This document shows, piece after piece, positions 1 through 13,100 of a stretch of DNA of 64,000 nt. The stretch comes from Mansonella perstans. Taxonomy: Eukaryota > Nematoda > Chromadorea > Rhabditida > Onchocercidae. The position numbers and the translations under genes are program-made. The stretch is taken from contig JBAMDO010000032.1 in assembly GCA_037074765.1 (NCBI GenBank), positions 124,001 to 188,000 on the forward strand. The letters are read 5' to 3'. The notes under the pieces were generated by a model. That model was not told where the DNA came from and did not search any database. It saw only the letters and a list, made by a program, of their open reading frames with translations. Each line of letters begins with the position of its first letter. Positions within the stretch are counted from its first letter, which is position 1.

Positions 1-201
1 GGTGCTCATAAAGTAGGTAGCTTTAAATTTTTTCACTGAGCTATTATATGAATTGATTGAATCCCATGAATAACTTCTGAAAAGAATGGTCATTCAAAGT
101 ACTCGTCTGATTATCATAAAAATTAATTCGACGAAAGATTAACAGTAAGAATTGTGAGATAATATGTTTTAATTGCTTCTTTACTGTTTTATTTATTTTA
201 G

Positions 202-3200
202 CTTTTGCAACCTCTTGCCGATACATTGATAGCTTTGGTACGTCGTTACCATAAGGAATTGAATGATTGGTTGAATTTGTTAATACCAAAGCTAGTAGCC
301 AAATGTTCTACGGATGTTCTTCCTAGTAATCTGGAAAAATATCGAATTATGATGGAAGCTGTGCGGACCAGTTTTGATTCAGAAAAGCAGTTGCACGCTG
401 TTTGCAAGTTTATCCGTGATCCAGTGCGAAATAACGTTAACGTCAAGGTAAAATATGTTTAAGGCAAATAAGTATAGTTTCGTAGGCCGCTTATTCGGAT
501 AGTTTTCTCAAATCCATAATTTTTTAATCTTAATTCTAGAACGAAGATTGTAGATAAAACATGGATTGCTGATGTACTTGCATGATTTAATGCGTGGCAT
601 GGATTCAGCTCCCTCGATGAACCAAAGCGAAGTTCGACAAGCAATTAGTAAAATATTCCAGTGGGTAGACGATCCAAAAAATATTTGTTTGATAACGGTA
701 TTACTTTGAATATGCAAATATTCTTTATTGATTTTGTTGAAAATTATAATTTTCCTTTCTATTCTTGATTTTCTCTCTATTTAAACAACTAAGGCATTAT
801 TAATTTGCTTCAAATTCAATGTGATTTGAAACATTTCGGATGCCAAATTGCGAACAGAATGAATTGCAGAGAAAGAAATTCAAACAAATAAGCTGTAGTT
901 CGTCAGTGTTGTTTAAAGCAAAGTATATATATATATATAGTTTCATTCGAATATTTAGCTTTTTGCTTTATTGTCTCAAATTTTCTGTAATTAGAATTTT
1001 TAGATCAGCGAAAAGGTTGTGTGTGATATGTTCCATCTGAATGCTAGTGACTTCACTTCAATGCTTGCCACTTTTCCAAATGATTTAAAAGATCGGCTCC
1101 AAACTATTATTCGTAAAAATAGCTTCTGTTTATCAGCTAGCAGTGGGACCAAGTATGTTTTAATTATTTTTCATTCTGGAAGAAAAAAAGTTTAAAATAT
1201 TCGGCATTTCATTTTTTAGTTTCTTTAGATGGTTTCCAGTTTGGTTTTTCTCATCAAGATTTTTGGTGTTTTTATTATTTATCAGTAATATATTTTATTT
1301 GTTTGAATATTTTCTCTCAAAGTGGATTGCAAATAGAGTTTAATGCATCGATTGGCAAAAATTTCTTATTTCAGAGCAAGCGAAGCACGTGCGGGTATAT
1401 TAGAAACAACAGCGCAGGTATATATTTGATTTTTTTCGTAAACAATCGCTTCTAACGTGAGCTTGAATCTTCATACCGTGAGTTTATAGATTACAAAATT
1501 GATTTATTGTGGCTTAGAATATTTCCAATTTGTTTGTAGATTAATGATTTTGTCGATCGGCGAGCAGGCTTATCTATGTCATCTCCTCGTGCATCACCTC
1601 AGCTAATAAATGATTTAGTTCGCAGCTCGTATGATGGTATTCCATTACGACGCTCAAGCCGTGAGGACCAGAGTGGAGTTCGTTTACCGACTTCTTTTGT
1701 TGTCTTATTTTTGTTATAATTTTATTGCTATCAGTATACTAGTTCACCGTAAGTTTTTAAAAATGCCTTAAGAGTTGCATTTAAATTGTTGAAACTGATT
1801 GAGACAAACTGTTTAGCTGTTAAGCTACTATTTAGTTACACTTTTTTTAAGATCATTTTTTGTAATTGTTGAAAGATTTTCAGTCATTATCTGGTTATAT
1901 CTTGGACCCGCAAGGTTTTGCGAATGATCCGGAACAGCAGGAAGAGTTGATAACCAAGATAGGGGAGGAACTTTCGCTTCATAATCAAAGGTTCTTTTTT
2001 TTTAACTGTCGAAGGTTGGTAATTAATTTTCATTTTCATTCACTTTGAAAGACGACCTAATTTGTGTTTGTATGGTTTTTCAGAAGTGAAGAACGGCAGA
2101 GGGCGATGTCGGTACTCTCACAGATCACACGTGATAATTTATTTTCCCTCTGGGATAAGCATTTTAAAATGATATTTTTATTGCTCATCGAAACACTCAA
2201 GGATAATGATGAAAACATTCGTCGAATGGCATTAAAACTTTTGAAGGAAATTTGGTACGATTTTTCTTCACATATGAAAACAGCTTCGGATCTGTTCCCC
2301 TCAAATTTTTTTTTTTGACTTTCGAATTTGATACGAAGTTGAATGTTGAGTTGTTAGTTTAAAAAATAATTGATTACTTCTGTGAAGTATCTTCAATTTT
2401 TCAAGTTTTGCACAAGCTTCTCGTTTCAATGAATTCGCAGAAATGGCACTGATGCGTGTTCTCGATGCTTGTACGGATGAATCGAAACTTGTAAGTATGA
2501 AATTATTATAATTTAAGTGTCTTGGTAACGTGCAACATTTGCAGACACAATAGTTATGTTGTTGACTAAGGTTATTTTTAAGTTTCAAACTGTACTTTGG
2601 CTAGACTTAATACATTTCCACTTTAAGTCACTTAATCTCAGAAATACAACAATGCACACATCACTAATGTGTGTGATTTTATGCTGTGTAACATTTAATA
2701 GGTCAAAACAGCGTTCTGCTTTTTATTCGAAAAGAGTTGGATTGCTCTTTTAACTTATTCAGTTATGATAAAAAATAATGTCTAGTCATTTGACATATCT
2801 TAAATATTGTAATAAATAGGATTTATTCAAATTATTTGGAATTTTTTTGCTAATGGAATTTTTATTTGAGGTGGTAACAGCGGCTGAAGAATGTGGCGGT
2901 GTGTTAGCTACACATGTTTCATCCGCAACATGCCGTAGAGTGCTACTTGCCATTATTAAATCGGATGTTGGAGAGCCAAAAATTCATATTGCTATCAAAC
3001 TGTTGACAAAAGTGATTGAGTCACTTAGTACCACTGAGTTAGAGTTGATTCTGGATGAAGTGGCACCACCAATTGTTGACGTTAGTTTTACGAGCATTGA
3101 TTGCCTAATAGATCGAATCTTTCGGAGTTGAAACAAAAAAATCATTGAAGACCGATTTTTGCATTTTAATATACTCGTTTTTTTTCGATTTTTGCTACGC

Positions 3201-3703
3201 TTACGTCTGATTCTCATTTATTTGTTCCTGGTTTAATTTTATCACTCATTCACCGGTTTCGCATACATACTATTTTTAAAACAACTGGTAGCTTCTGCTA
3301 TGATTTTGCTGGTTAATATTTTCTTTCCAGACCTATAATTATGTGAGTAGTTCGATTCGTAAAGAAAGCGTTGTATGCTTGGTGGCAATGATTATGCTTG
3401 TAGGAGAGGAACTCATGGCACCGTATTTATCGGAACTCAATAAAGGAAAAGTAAGTTTTTTCTGTTATAAATTTCAAAATCCATATGTTCCAAGCAGCAC
3501 TGAGTGGTTTTGAAGTTCTTGTAGCAAAGGAGAAAAACTAACCCAGTACTGGGCTGTTCTGATAAATTGTTAGCTGTTAGCTGATACTGATTGTAGTTAG
3601 TGTAGCGGCGATTTAGTTTTGTGAATGAATATCAAGAAAGGATATGTTACAGCAGAAATTGATAGACGTTTACGTGAAGCGTATGAAAGGAATATTCGAA
3701 TGA
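202..3703 (+). CDS. CLASP: CLASP-family microtubule-associated protein (partial, 5' end outside window)
   Basis: C-terminal 487 codons of a CLASP/Orbit protein, which stabilises and rescues microtubules at plus ends, kinetochores and cell cortex. Exons: 202-447, 554-697, 1004-1152, 1375-1417, 1540-1677, 1884-1990, 2084-2254, 2406-2490, 2871-3080, 3331-3450, 3653-3703 (TGA). All phases agree. The HEAT/TOG-like helices read as in the family: LQPLADTLIALVRRYHKEL at the start, VCDMFHLNASDFTSMLATFP, then the C-terminal TOG helices FSLWDKHFKMIFLLLIETL and YVSSSIRKESVVCLVAMIML. The protein ends in the typical short basic helix KLIDVYVKRMKGIFE. A Ser-rich linker (SMSSPRASPQ) sits between the TOG-like blocks. 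The donor of the exon ending at 1677 is weak and could be misplaced. Family identity is secure; which CLASP paralogue (cls-1/2/3 in C. elegans) is not resolved. Confidence 0.9.
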
Positions 3704-4425
3704 TGTAACAAAAGAACTGGTGCAAATATGCATTTTGTCTTCATCTGATTATCATACTGTTGCAAAGCACTTCTAAAAGCTATTGTTGTGGTTTGTTTGA
3801 AAATTGCTATAAACACTACAAAACAGGTCATTTCCATAATCAAGGATTCATGTTTTAATGTTTTAAATTCTGTGGCAAGAAATGTTCTATTGAAAAGTAA
3901 TGTATAACTTCTGCTAATTTTTGTCTATTTGATCACTCCAGCTATGAATTGAACTATTTGGATTCTGTCGTAAATTACTGTTATGATAGGAACAGAAAAT
4001 TGGACCGTAATTGTGACAAAAAACAAGGTATGTTTTGGTAGGTATTTGGATTTGCATCCCCTTTCTTTCATCCTTCTTTCATCATCTTTTTTCGTTAATT
4101 TTTTTAGTTTTTTTTATTTTAGTCAATTTTAGGGAAATTTCAAACAGAAACCCATGTTCTATTCTTTCATTGTTACATTTAATGCTATGAATACTGTTGT
4201 TAGCGGGATCTTATCGAGTTCATTATTTTATTTTTGCACAAATTTCAGAAGAAACTATTCACTAGTTATCCTTAAATATTGTATTCCTCAGTTGTCGCTA
4301 TGTTATTCCTGAAGAAAAAGGTGATTTGAAATCTTTATAGGATTTTGATATTTTAGTTAATCATATAAATGTTTCATTTAGTGATCCTTTTTATACTTGA
4401 CAAGTCTGTAAATTTTGTATTTCTC

Positions 4426-4431
4426 AATAAA
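4426..4431 (+). terminator. Candidate poly(A) signal AATAAA for the CLASP transcript
   Basis: AATAAA on the plus strand about 720 nt after the CLASP stop codon, in the gap before the convergent transthyretin-like gene. It would imply a fairly long 3' UTR. Position and motif only. Confidence 0.35.
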
Positions 4432-4684
4432 ATGTCCAAGAATTTGGTTTGATGTCATCAAACTATGGGAATATATTATTCTTTCATTTTTAAAATATTG
4501 CATATGAATTTCACAAGAAGGTATCAAGGCTGCTTTAAATTAGATTAGGCTTTGAGCGATCATTTTTAATTTTTGTATGGGAAGGCAGAAGTTCAAAAGA
4601 CTCAGATTTCTTTTTCAGTATCTTGTAGAAGGAAAAAGAAAGGATGATAATGTTCCTTGTTTCGATGTTTCAGCTCTTTTTTTT

Positions 4685-5693
4685 TCAGTTCTGTGTATTT
4701 TTTGATGAAATATCTTGTACGGTAAGCTGTGGGACGAGATAGTTCTTCGTTATCTTGAGAGGGTTTTTTTTCAGACAACTTGTTTCATCTGGCAGTGTCA
4801 CGCAAATCTCTTGTAAGTCGACAATGCCAGCATCGTACCATCGTTCCGGTTGTCCGTGCTTTGTTATGAATTCACGTGATATCGGTTGTTTGTAACGTTG
4901 ACGACACTGAAGATTTAAATTACAATTTAGAGGGCAATACCGGAAAAGAAAAAATGATTATATATTCACCCAATCGGCTTTTTTTCCACGTTCATACTGC
5001 TGAAAATGCTTAAAGAAAGTTGACAAGCTTTGGTCAAATGCCAAATGATGATTGAGAGAAGCAGTAAAATGGACCTTAATTCCGCTAGTTTGTCCAATAT
5101 GGACGCGAAAAAACGGTCTAACAATATCTGCTGATATAACTGTTGCTTTCAACTCGAACCATCCTGTTGTGTTCGTTCTAGTAATCGCCAAAATTTGCTC
5201 CTCCACTGGAAACACAATTGTAATTGAAGTAGCGAAAGTAAATTTTGCCTTATTAAATTCAGGATATGGAAAGAAATAATTTAGGATACATGCCAAAATA
5301 TATCTAAATGTGAAATGAAATCAACAAGTAAACCTAGCTAAATACTATTTCATTTCTCGAATTATGCAAGCGGTATTCGAAGCGACTGATGAGGAAGAAA
5401 TTCTTTAATATTTTTTAAAAAATCGAAAAGACTTGTCGGAGATACAACTTTATTTCAAAATAATTGATAATTATAAGCAGTTGGATTTATTTTCCAAAGT
5501 TTGCGTGCAAAAATTCTCTATGAAACGAACCCAGTCTGATATCTATGCTTAAAATGACTTTTGTATTGATCACATTTTTCTGACCACATTTCAACTGTCC
5601 TCGAACTGCTATGGTTTGCATCATTTCAAGAATTTTACCGGATTCCGATAAGGTATAGAATATAGTGAATAATAGCACTGAATACTGAAACAT
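4685..5693 (-). CDS. Transthyretin-like (TTR/TTL) secreted protein
   Basis: Three-exon gene: 5531-5693, 5075-5205, 4685-4906, phases 1 and 0, 171 aa. The start MFQYSVLLFTIFYTLSESG looks like a secretion signal. Next come TIAVRGQLKCGQKNV and KVILSI (the family's first strand, normally V+G-L-C-K-A--V+V+L), TRTNTTGWFELKA (the D--G-F-L-G turn), a strand with PFFRV, then SGIKCRQRY, ISREFI and WYDAGIVDLQEICV. This order of strands and cysteines is that of the nematode transthyretin-like family. Such proteins are small, secreted, and act as extracellular ligands or adaptors (for example TTR-52 in corpse recognition); the function of this member is unknown. An acceptor (TTTCAG) lies 6 nt upstream of the ATG. 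The C-terminal 25 residues after ETSCLKK are not conserved-looking and could hide another intron. Divergent from the textbook consensus: the usual YHDC reads VHIG, so one canonical Cys is missing. Confidence 0.75.
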
Positions 5694-5699
5694 TATTTC

Positions 5700-5701
5700 C
5701 T
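5700..5701 (-). promoter_or_regulatory. Candidate trans-splice (spliced leader) acceptor of the transthyretin-like gene
   Basis: On the minus strand the sequence ATCAATTTCAG ends at 5700, and the ATG of the gene follows after only 6 nt. A consensus 3' splice site so close to a start codon is typical of spliced-leader addition in nematodes. A 5' UTR intron would look the same. Confidence 0.45.
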
Positions 5702-6181
5702 GAAATTGATAGAATTTATGATCAGTACTGTTCTTGCTCTGCTTTAAAAAATTGCTAATTTCGGATTTTGTACATTTATTGGAAAAATTAAATTGATAAT
5801 TTGGATTTCAAAAAAAAAACTATTAACTTTTTTGGCGAAAGTTTATGAAATACTATATGAGCAAATATGGACATTTTGGGAATGGTACTTCGAAGCGCTT
5901 TTTTAAAATCACGCCGTTCTGGTGCTAGTTATCGATCTATTGATAAGTATAGCTTAATCGCAGTCTATGATTCAAAGAGCATCTGTTTTTAGTTGGACTA
6001 AGTTCAGGTTGTCTTCCCTATTTGAACTATGTATTTCGCTGCTTTAATACTTGTGACTGTCATATTCGAAGTATCGATAAATGATGCAAATTGGATAAAA
6101 ATTTCATGGAATTTAAGACAATGAGTTAAACAAATTGGCTGAAAAAGTGAAAAAGAAGCAGCAACCTTGATAAATCTTATT

Positions 6182-6228
6182 ATGTGTGTGTGTATGTGTG
6201 TATGTGTGCACATGTATGTGTGTATGTT
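6182..6228. repeat. TG/TATG microsatellite
   Basis: Imperfect (TG)n with TATG interruptions in the gap between the transthyretin-like gene and the kinase gene. The rest of 5702-6720 shows no coding signal that I can support. Confidence 0.85.
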
Positions 6229-6720
6229 TAATAGTAGTGATGTATGCAGCAAAATTTTTAAACTTTGTTCTGTGAAGCTGTTTGGACTTTTGCTTCTAAC
6301 ATCATCAATCATTCTAATTCTGACATTTCAATGTTTATAAAGCGTTTTAGTTTTCTGGAATGCGTTAACAATACGCATGAATTGAATGTGACGTATACAA
6401 CATTTCAGTGAATTCAATTGGAAAAATAATAATATGAATGAAGAATGTTCATGACACTTGAATTCAAGCATGTCAGGTGCTATCCGGGATGTTGAAAAAA
6501 AGGAGATGGCAAAAATTCACCGTTAAACAGAAACTATCAAGAATGATGATATGATTATGAGTGCACCTGTCAACTCTTTTTTATGATTTTAGGAAGGCTT
6601 AAAATGATCCTTTTGGTTCCTAAGTACAACAAATAGGTTTTTAAACTTAAAATTAATTCATTTTGCAAACGCAAAAATATCAGTCCAAAGTAATTTTTTT
6701 GATTTAACATAAGATGTATA

Positions 6721-9700
6721 TTATAATAATCTATGTCTGTCCGATGATCTTATGCGATGATGTCGTGATCTGCTCTTCTTTCGTTCTCTGAAAAAGAAGA
6801 AATAATTTTAATTTTGCTGAATTCCTTTATTTTGTACGAATAGTAGCACAGCTGATTCATTAAAGATGTGGCTGACAAGTACCGTGTGCAAGTTATGTCT
6901 CTGTTCAATGCTAAAGTAATTGATTCATTATTTATTGATAAACACAGGACGTAGAAGCATTTTTTAGAAATAAATGACATTACATACTCATCAATTTCAG
7001 ATGATCTCTTATGCGACCGTAATTTCGAATGTTGTCTTTTCTTCCGTCTATGATGCCTTCTTCGCTTCTTCTTAAAAAAAAAACAGCAAACAAATATTTT
7101 CATGACAAAGTGTTTTATCGGGCAATTACTGAACGCCGATTGCAACTTTTTTCCTTATTTCCGCTCTTATTTCCTAACAGAGATATCGAGCAAAAAAAAT
7201 GTGGTTAAGCTAAGAGAACACAAAATGTCTCGAGACAATAAGGCCAAAATACCTGAGAAATAAAGTCCCTTTCTAAAGGTTCACTCGAATCATATAGGTC
7301 ATCTTTCGAAGTGATTTTCTCGGCAGAACAGGATTCAGTACTTCTCTTTCGCTGAGTATCATACTCTTCTGAATATGCACGTTCGATTATTTCTTCAATT
7401 TGTTTTACCACCTGTAATTTGCGTTCTGAATATTTAAAAGGTAAGCAATAGAAGATGTGGAGAATTTAGTTAGAAGCTAAATAATCAAAGCAATTGAAAT
7501 GGAAAAATTTCAAGAAAACATTGAAAATTAGTGAAAAAATATGAAGCCAACAATCAAAATCAATTTGCTTCTGTCTGAGTCGAGACTCAAGAATATTTTC
7601 CTCATTCTTTTAAACGGGGAAACTTGTCAAGTAACTTTGGTATGCTAACACTATAAAGGACCATATCATCTAGAAACAATATGTCACCCAAAAATGTAGA
7701 TATTTTGAAATTTCAACGGTCCACTGAGATGAAGAGATGCATTATCATCGGATTAACCTCTGACATGGAGAATCGATTATCCGGATTTTGCTCCCAACAT
7801 TTGCCTATTACTCCAAACATGGAATCCGGACATCCTTCCGGTTTCTTCAAACGTTCGCCACATGAAATCTGCGACGTGAAAAATATTTATATTAATGTGT
7901 TTCTCCTATTATCTGAGCATTAAAATATATTCTGGATAAGGATAAAATTTTCTTGACATTCCAGTAGAAAACGAACCATGCGTTTAACTTCAATACTTGT
8001 CATCCCTTTATACGGTTCCTCACCATCCGAGAAAATTTCCCACAGCAGAATGCTGAATGAGAAGACATCCGTTTTGGATGTGTACTGATATGCTACCATA
8101 GTTTCCGGTGCCGTCCATTTCAGAGGTACTTTTTTGTTCCCTTTTCCCATTACATAAATATCGCCAAGCCTTGACATCCCGAAATCACTGATTTTAGCTA
8201 CTCGATGTTCCGTATACAACACATTACGAGCCGCAATATCCCGATGAATGATTTTTTGTGCATGGATATATTCAAGACCACGAGCTGACCCCAACGACAT
8301 GTTGTCAATTTTTTCATCGTCATCAACATTTCCTTTTCGAGATTCCAGCACATTCGACAAACTACCACCGTTTATCTGCAAGCAGCCAGAATTCATGCTA
8401 TCTTGTACAATACATGATTGCTCAATAATTCCAGAATTTAGCTTTGGCCATAAAACTAGACCATTTCAATGATGATCATTAGCGGTTCACGGCAAACAGC
8501 AACTCCATGAATCTTCACAACATTTTCATGATGAAAATATCGCATTAGTCTTGCTTCATGCATCATTTCCTTTATTTTTTCTTTTTGTTGTTGTATATTC
8601 GTTTTGTCCTGAACTGATTTTGCCTAAAAATATGCATTAATCCTGAAGTGAGAGCAGATAATTTGCTCGCCATAAGCTTAAATTAATAAAAAGTACCAAA
8701 TTTTTAAGTTTAAAAACACCATGTAAATTTCCAAGCGCCAAAATTATAGAATTATTGAATAAGGATGACCAGTTGTTTTACCGCTTGTTTTAACTTTACT
8801 CTTCATTTTGTAGTGTAAATAGCCCGTAAAGAATTTCTAGCAATTACAATTTTGATAGCCACAGGTGTTTTCTTGCCATTAATTATCGCTTCACCTGCAC
8901 GAACTTCACCAAATTGCCCTTCTCCAAGGATGTCTTTCAGTGTAATATCTTCATGTAGAAATTCCCATGTTTGCCGTGCTATTGGACGGATTAACTGAGA
9001 TGATTTCATCTAAAAGATTGAAAAATAGATTTATTCAGTGAACTTATCATAAATTTCATATGAAACTTTCAAGAAGTCTGCATAAATTTTATAAGAAGAC
9101 ATAATTTCTAAATTTACAAATCAACATCTACTGAAATTTATGATGTCTCCTGCAAGTTTTTGGGAAATCCAGTAAATGTAATTATTGTAGCAAATTTAGA
9201 TTTAATTCGTAAAATCTTTATTTCTTATTTAGCCTTGCAAGATCAATGGAAAATCGCATAGAATGCCTCAGGGTTGATTGGTTTTTTGCTAGAGATATAT
9301 GTGTCAATGAGTTCTTTAAGAGAATTGAATTTATGTTCTTGAGTTGCCAGCCATTCGATTTTGCCATCCTTTGTTTTTGTCTTATGTATTACTACGTGTC
9401 TAATCTGTAATTCATTTTAAATTTAATTTTATGGTTGGATTTATTTTTGTTCTATGATAATAACTCATAAAAACTTTTTATGATAATTTTTACGATAAGT
9501 TTTATGATAATAACAATTTTATAATATTATCATTTGGAATTCCTTACATGCAATCAAGTAGTGATTTACTTCAAAAAGTTTGAAATCAAATATATCAGTC
9601 ATTTGAATTCAAAAGCTTCAGACTTACTGAAGATGGCAAATCTTGATCAGAAACACGCAATGACAAAACAAGTTCGTATGGATCACCTGGTTTCAGTTGA

Positions 9701-10129
9701 GTGGTTCGAATTATGAAATCTCCCACCTAAGGCATGCAAGTCATTTTTTGTGAGGAATTCAGTACTTTTCGGGACTAATAGATTGCCCCTTCTGTTCGAG
9801 TCCCAAACCCAATGGCAAACGTAAACAAAAGGGAGATTGTTGATAATTGCATAAATTAAAGAAAAAGCAAGGAATTAAATAAGTAGTAAGCTTAATTAAA
9901 TCAATTCTAAATTAATTGACATTCGGGATTTTTTAAAGTTTTACAGCTAGGACAAGACGAGGGAAATTAAAAAGGTGTTTCTTTAACTTCCCAAAATAAT
10001 AACCTGCTCTAACAAATACGGAATGTCTTCACGAGGAAGGAATCCATGGTAATATGATTCTTCCACTGTTTTTTTTGACAAATCATCATGAACGGAAGTT
10101 TTGCTGTTTACGGTAGACAGACTATTCAT
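6721..10129 (-). CDS. Fer/SPE-8-like non-receptor tyrosine kinase (SH2 + kinase) with basic tail
   Basis: Cytoplasmic protein-tyrosine kinase, 501 aa. Exons: 10004-10129, 9628-9726, 9267-9404, 8848-9009, 8462-8623, 7977-8375, 7758-7868, 7253-7411, 6988-7070, 6721-6787; phases agree throughout. SH2 domain at about residues 25-121: YYHGFLPRED, the FLVR-like strand VGDFIIRTTQ with the phosphotyrosine-binding Arg, and FNSLKELIDTYISSKKPI. Kinase from about 136: glycine loop GEGQFGEV (150-157), VAIK Lys174, alpha-C Glu198 in MMHEARLM, HRDIAARN with catalytic Asp275, DFG Asp293, activation-loop Tyr, KVPLKWTAPE, and lobe end CWEQNPDNRFSMSE. No F-BAR region, as in the compact Fer-like kinases expanded in nematodes; C. 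elegans SPE-8 acts in sperm activation, so a germline role is inference only. The last 50 residues are rich in Arg, Lys, His and Ser. The intron after 9267 appears to begin with GC. An acceptor AG (10138-10139) lies 8 nt upstream of the ATG. Confidence 0.88.
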
Positions 10130-13100
10130 TATTCCACCTGTTATTAGACTACAATTTAAAATTCCATCAAGAACTTAAACAAGAAAACAAAATCGCGAGC
10201 ACAAAAAAAAAGACAAGAACTATAGCGTGACGTAAGCTCCATTTAATTTCGTTGGAAATACATAATAGTCGGTCGATTAAATTTGAAAAGAGTAGCTGGC
10301 TAAGGAGTACCTTACAACAGATAATATAAATGAAATGAAGTTTCAACCGCATTCTTCTCATTTAATTACTTCATCATGAGTCATTTCTCTGTTATGCAAA
10401 ATTTTTTGAAAAAAGAATGATAATATCAACATGAAATTGCCAAGGAAGTCCTTATCATAGAAAACATTTGTACAGAACACGATAGATTGTTCACATAAGT
10501 AATTTTTTAGAAATGTGTGATTGATTCATGCAAAGAGATCATATGTAATTTTATGCAAAATGCTTCACATCATTCGAATGTATAATATTACTCATTTAGT
10601 TCAAACCATTTCAATGATTTGCAAAGGAAATTAGGTACAAGTTTTCTGCATTCAGTCCTTCAGTATTAGCTCATCTTCACATTTTAAAGCATTAATAAAT
10701 CCAAATGACAACCAGTCAAACGCTTGTGAAGTAGAAGGAAGTCAAAATCATATCATGATACGATGACAGCCGGTCATTAAAACAACTTTTATACAAACCA
10801 TAAACTACTGAATTTGAGCTCTTTTCTTACTTATGCGAAGACGTTTTTCGTTAAGACGTCGCAATCTTCAAATCAGTTAAAATGTGAATGTTAAAAAATG
10901 GTCTTTAAGCCTCATCATGAACCTCGCTTCAGATTTTGAAATGACGAAGATAAATAAAAAATTTTTAAGGAATATTTTCCGTAAATTTTGCGTCTTCTTG
11001 TTGCATTTATTAGAAAGTAAATATGTATAAATTACTCAGCAAAGATTTTTCTTTTTTTTTGGAAGTATAAACAATTTATGAAGGAAATTTGGATCATCTT
11101 CTACAAAGAAAACGCACTTAAACCACATAGACACCTGAAGTATTTCGAATCTAAATCCGAAAAATTTTTTGTAAACATGGACAAATAAATCAGATTGAAT
11201 CAAAACGAATGAACTATATTCCATACGCGGGCTGTAGGATTTTCGCACTTAAATCGATTTTTCATATAAATGCAACATAAGCGCATTAAACGTAATTCAA
11301 GCCAGAATCCGAATTATCTATTTACCTCTTTAATGCTTTCCTTACGTTGGACCATTTTTGAAGAAAATGAAACCAGTTCTGATCATTTGCGGGAAGTGCT
11401 TATTGCTGTTCGCTTTCAAGAACCTGTTTACAATGTTCCCTAAAAACTGGTTGCGATTCTCCTTTGGCTGATGATTGCAATGCTTTTTTAAGAATTGATT
11501 ATAGTTGCAATCTCGCGATATTTGATGTCTAGTTTTTCTTAGAAACTGCTTGTGATAATGCCTTTGATCTTGCGGATCGTGGTAAATAAGAGTGATATGT
11601 CATAGAAAAGTATGATGATACCATTTGTAGTGTCCATGTAAGAATGCTTGCGAGAGTAACTAATCATATCATCTGCACTAAAAATAATGTTCACTGAAAC
11701 TATTGAAAAACGACATTTTCCATCGGTTATACAGCAGGTTACACAGGTTATACCTCCTAATTGAATTCCCACTTGGCAATCTTAATTTTCCATTTTTTGA
11801 ATTGGTCGATTGTACTTATGGACAAATAACCAAAATAATGGATCTTTTGAGCTGCTACATTGTTGACTTGAAAGTGCAGTAAATAAGTTTATGGAAATAT
11901 AGCAATCAAAGAACAATTACTGCGATAATGACACAATACAGAGAACATATGAAGTATAAATAGCAAAGATTAACGAACTCCTGATTGATTCAAAAATATA
12001 TCACTTAATAACACCGTAGGCCGTTTTAAATGTCACCACGATTCTTTGACAAAAAACAGAATGTTTTTTTACAACTTGATTGGATTTTTGAAAATGTCCA
12101 CCTGGCGCAGAAGTAAAAATAAATCAATTAAAATTAATGACAGTGAAGTTTTCTTTGTGCAAAATGGATTTAAAAAATAAAAATTTCTAAAAATGTGGTA
12201 TTGTTGATTTTTTCATCGTAGTTGAGTGCTGAATATCTGTATTGTCCTGTTTTTCAAAAAGATTTTATTAAAAAAATATAAAAAATCTTAAATATCAAGT
12301 ACAACCGTTGATAAATGTTTGATAAATTTTTGTATAACTAATACATTTGCACTGATGATTACAACGTATGCGAAGCAACTTGCTGTCGACGCTTTATACC
12401 GAAATTTCAATTTTTACCACCTTCAATCCAAGATGAAGTTTCTTTGGACCACTTTTAAGTAAAGTCCAAAAGAGTATTAGTTGATTTTCGGTTAAAAAAG
12501 GGGCCATAAATTTGACATCTAGATTCTTTGTGATTTAAATTATGGATCGGAATTTCTAGTTTCGACCGAAAATGTTCCTTTTTTTTTTTTGATAATTTAA
12601 TAATATGAGTTCTAAACATTTTGATGTTTATCAAAAGTTTATGTTAACAAAAAGATTAACATCAAATTTTCACAATAAACAGTAGCAGCAGCATTTGTGA
12701 TTATTTTAAGTATTGGATGGTGTACTTCCAAGAATCATTTAACTGCTCTTGATGTCACAGATTTGTGAAACCAATTTTCACCTTTCTTTTTTCATAAATA
12801 ATAGTATCGAATGTTGACCACAGAATGAAATTTTACAAGAATTTTAGCCAAAAATTTAAACGATTAACGTGAAAAACACAAATTTTTTTTTTGATAGCGA
12901 AATACAATGGAATTCAGGAAGGAATTTTTCTCAAAAATTACCACCGAAAACAACGAATAACTTCACTGAATATGAAATAATATTACACATCATGTGCCTT
13001 TTTTCGAAATTCCATTCCTTCCAAATTATGAATGAATAACCCATCCCGACACAAACAAACTAGAACTTCTCTTTGCAAATTTCATTCACCCAATAATTCT

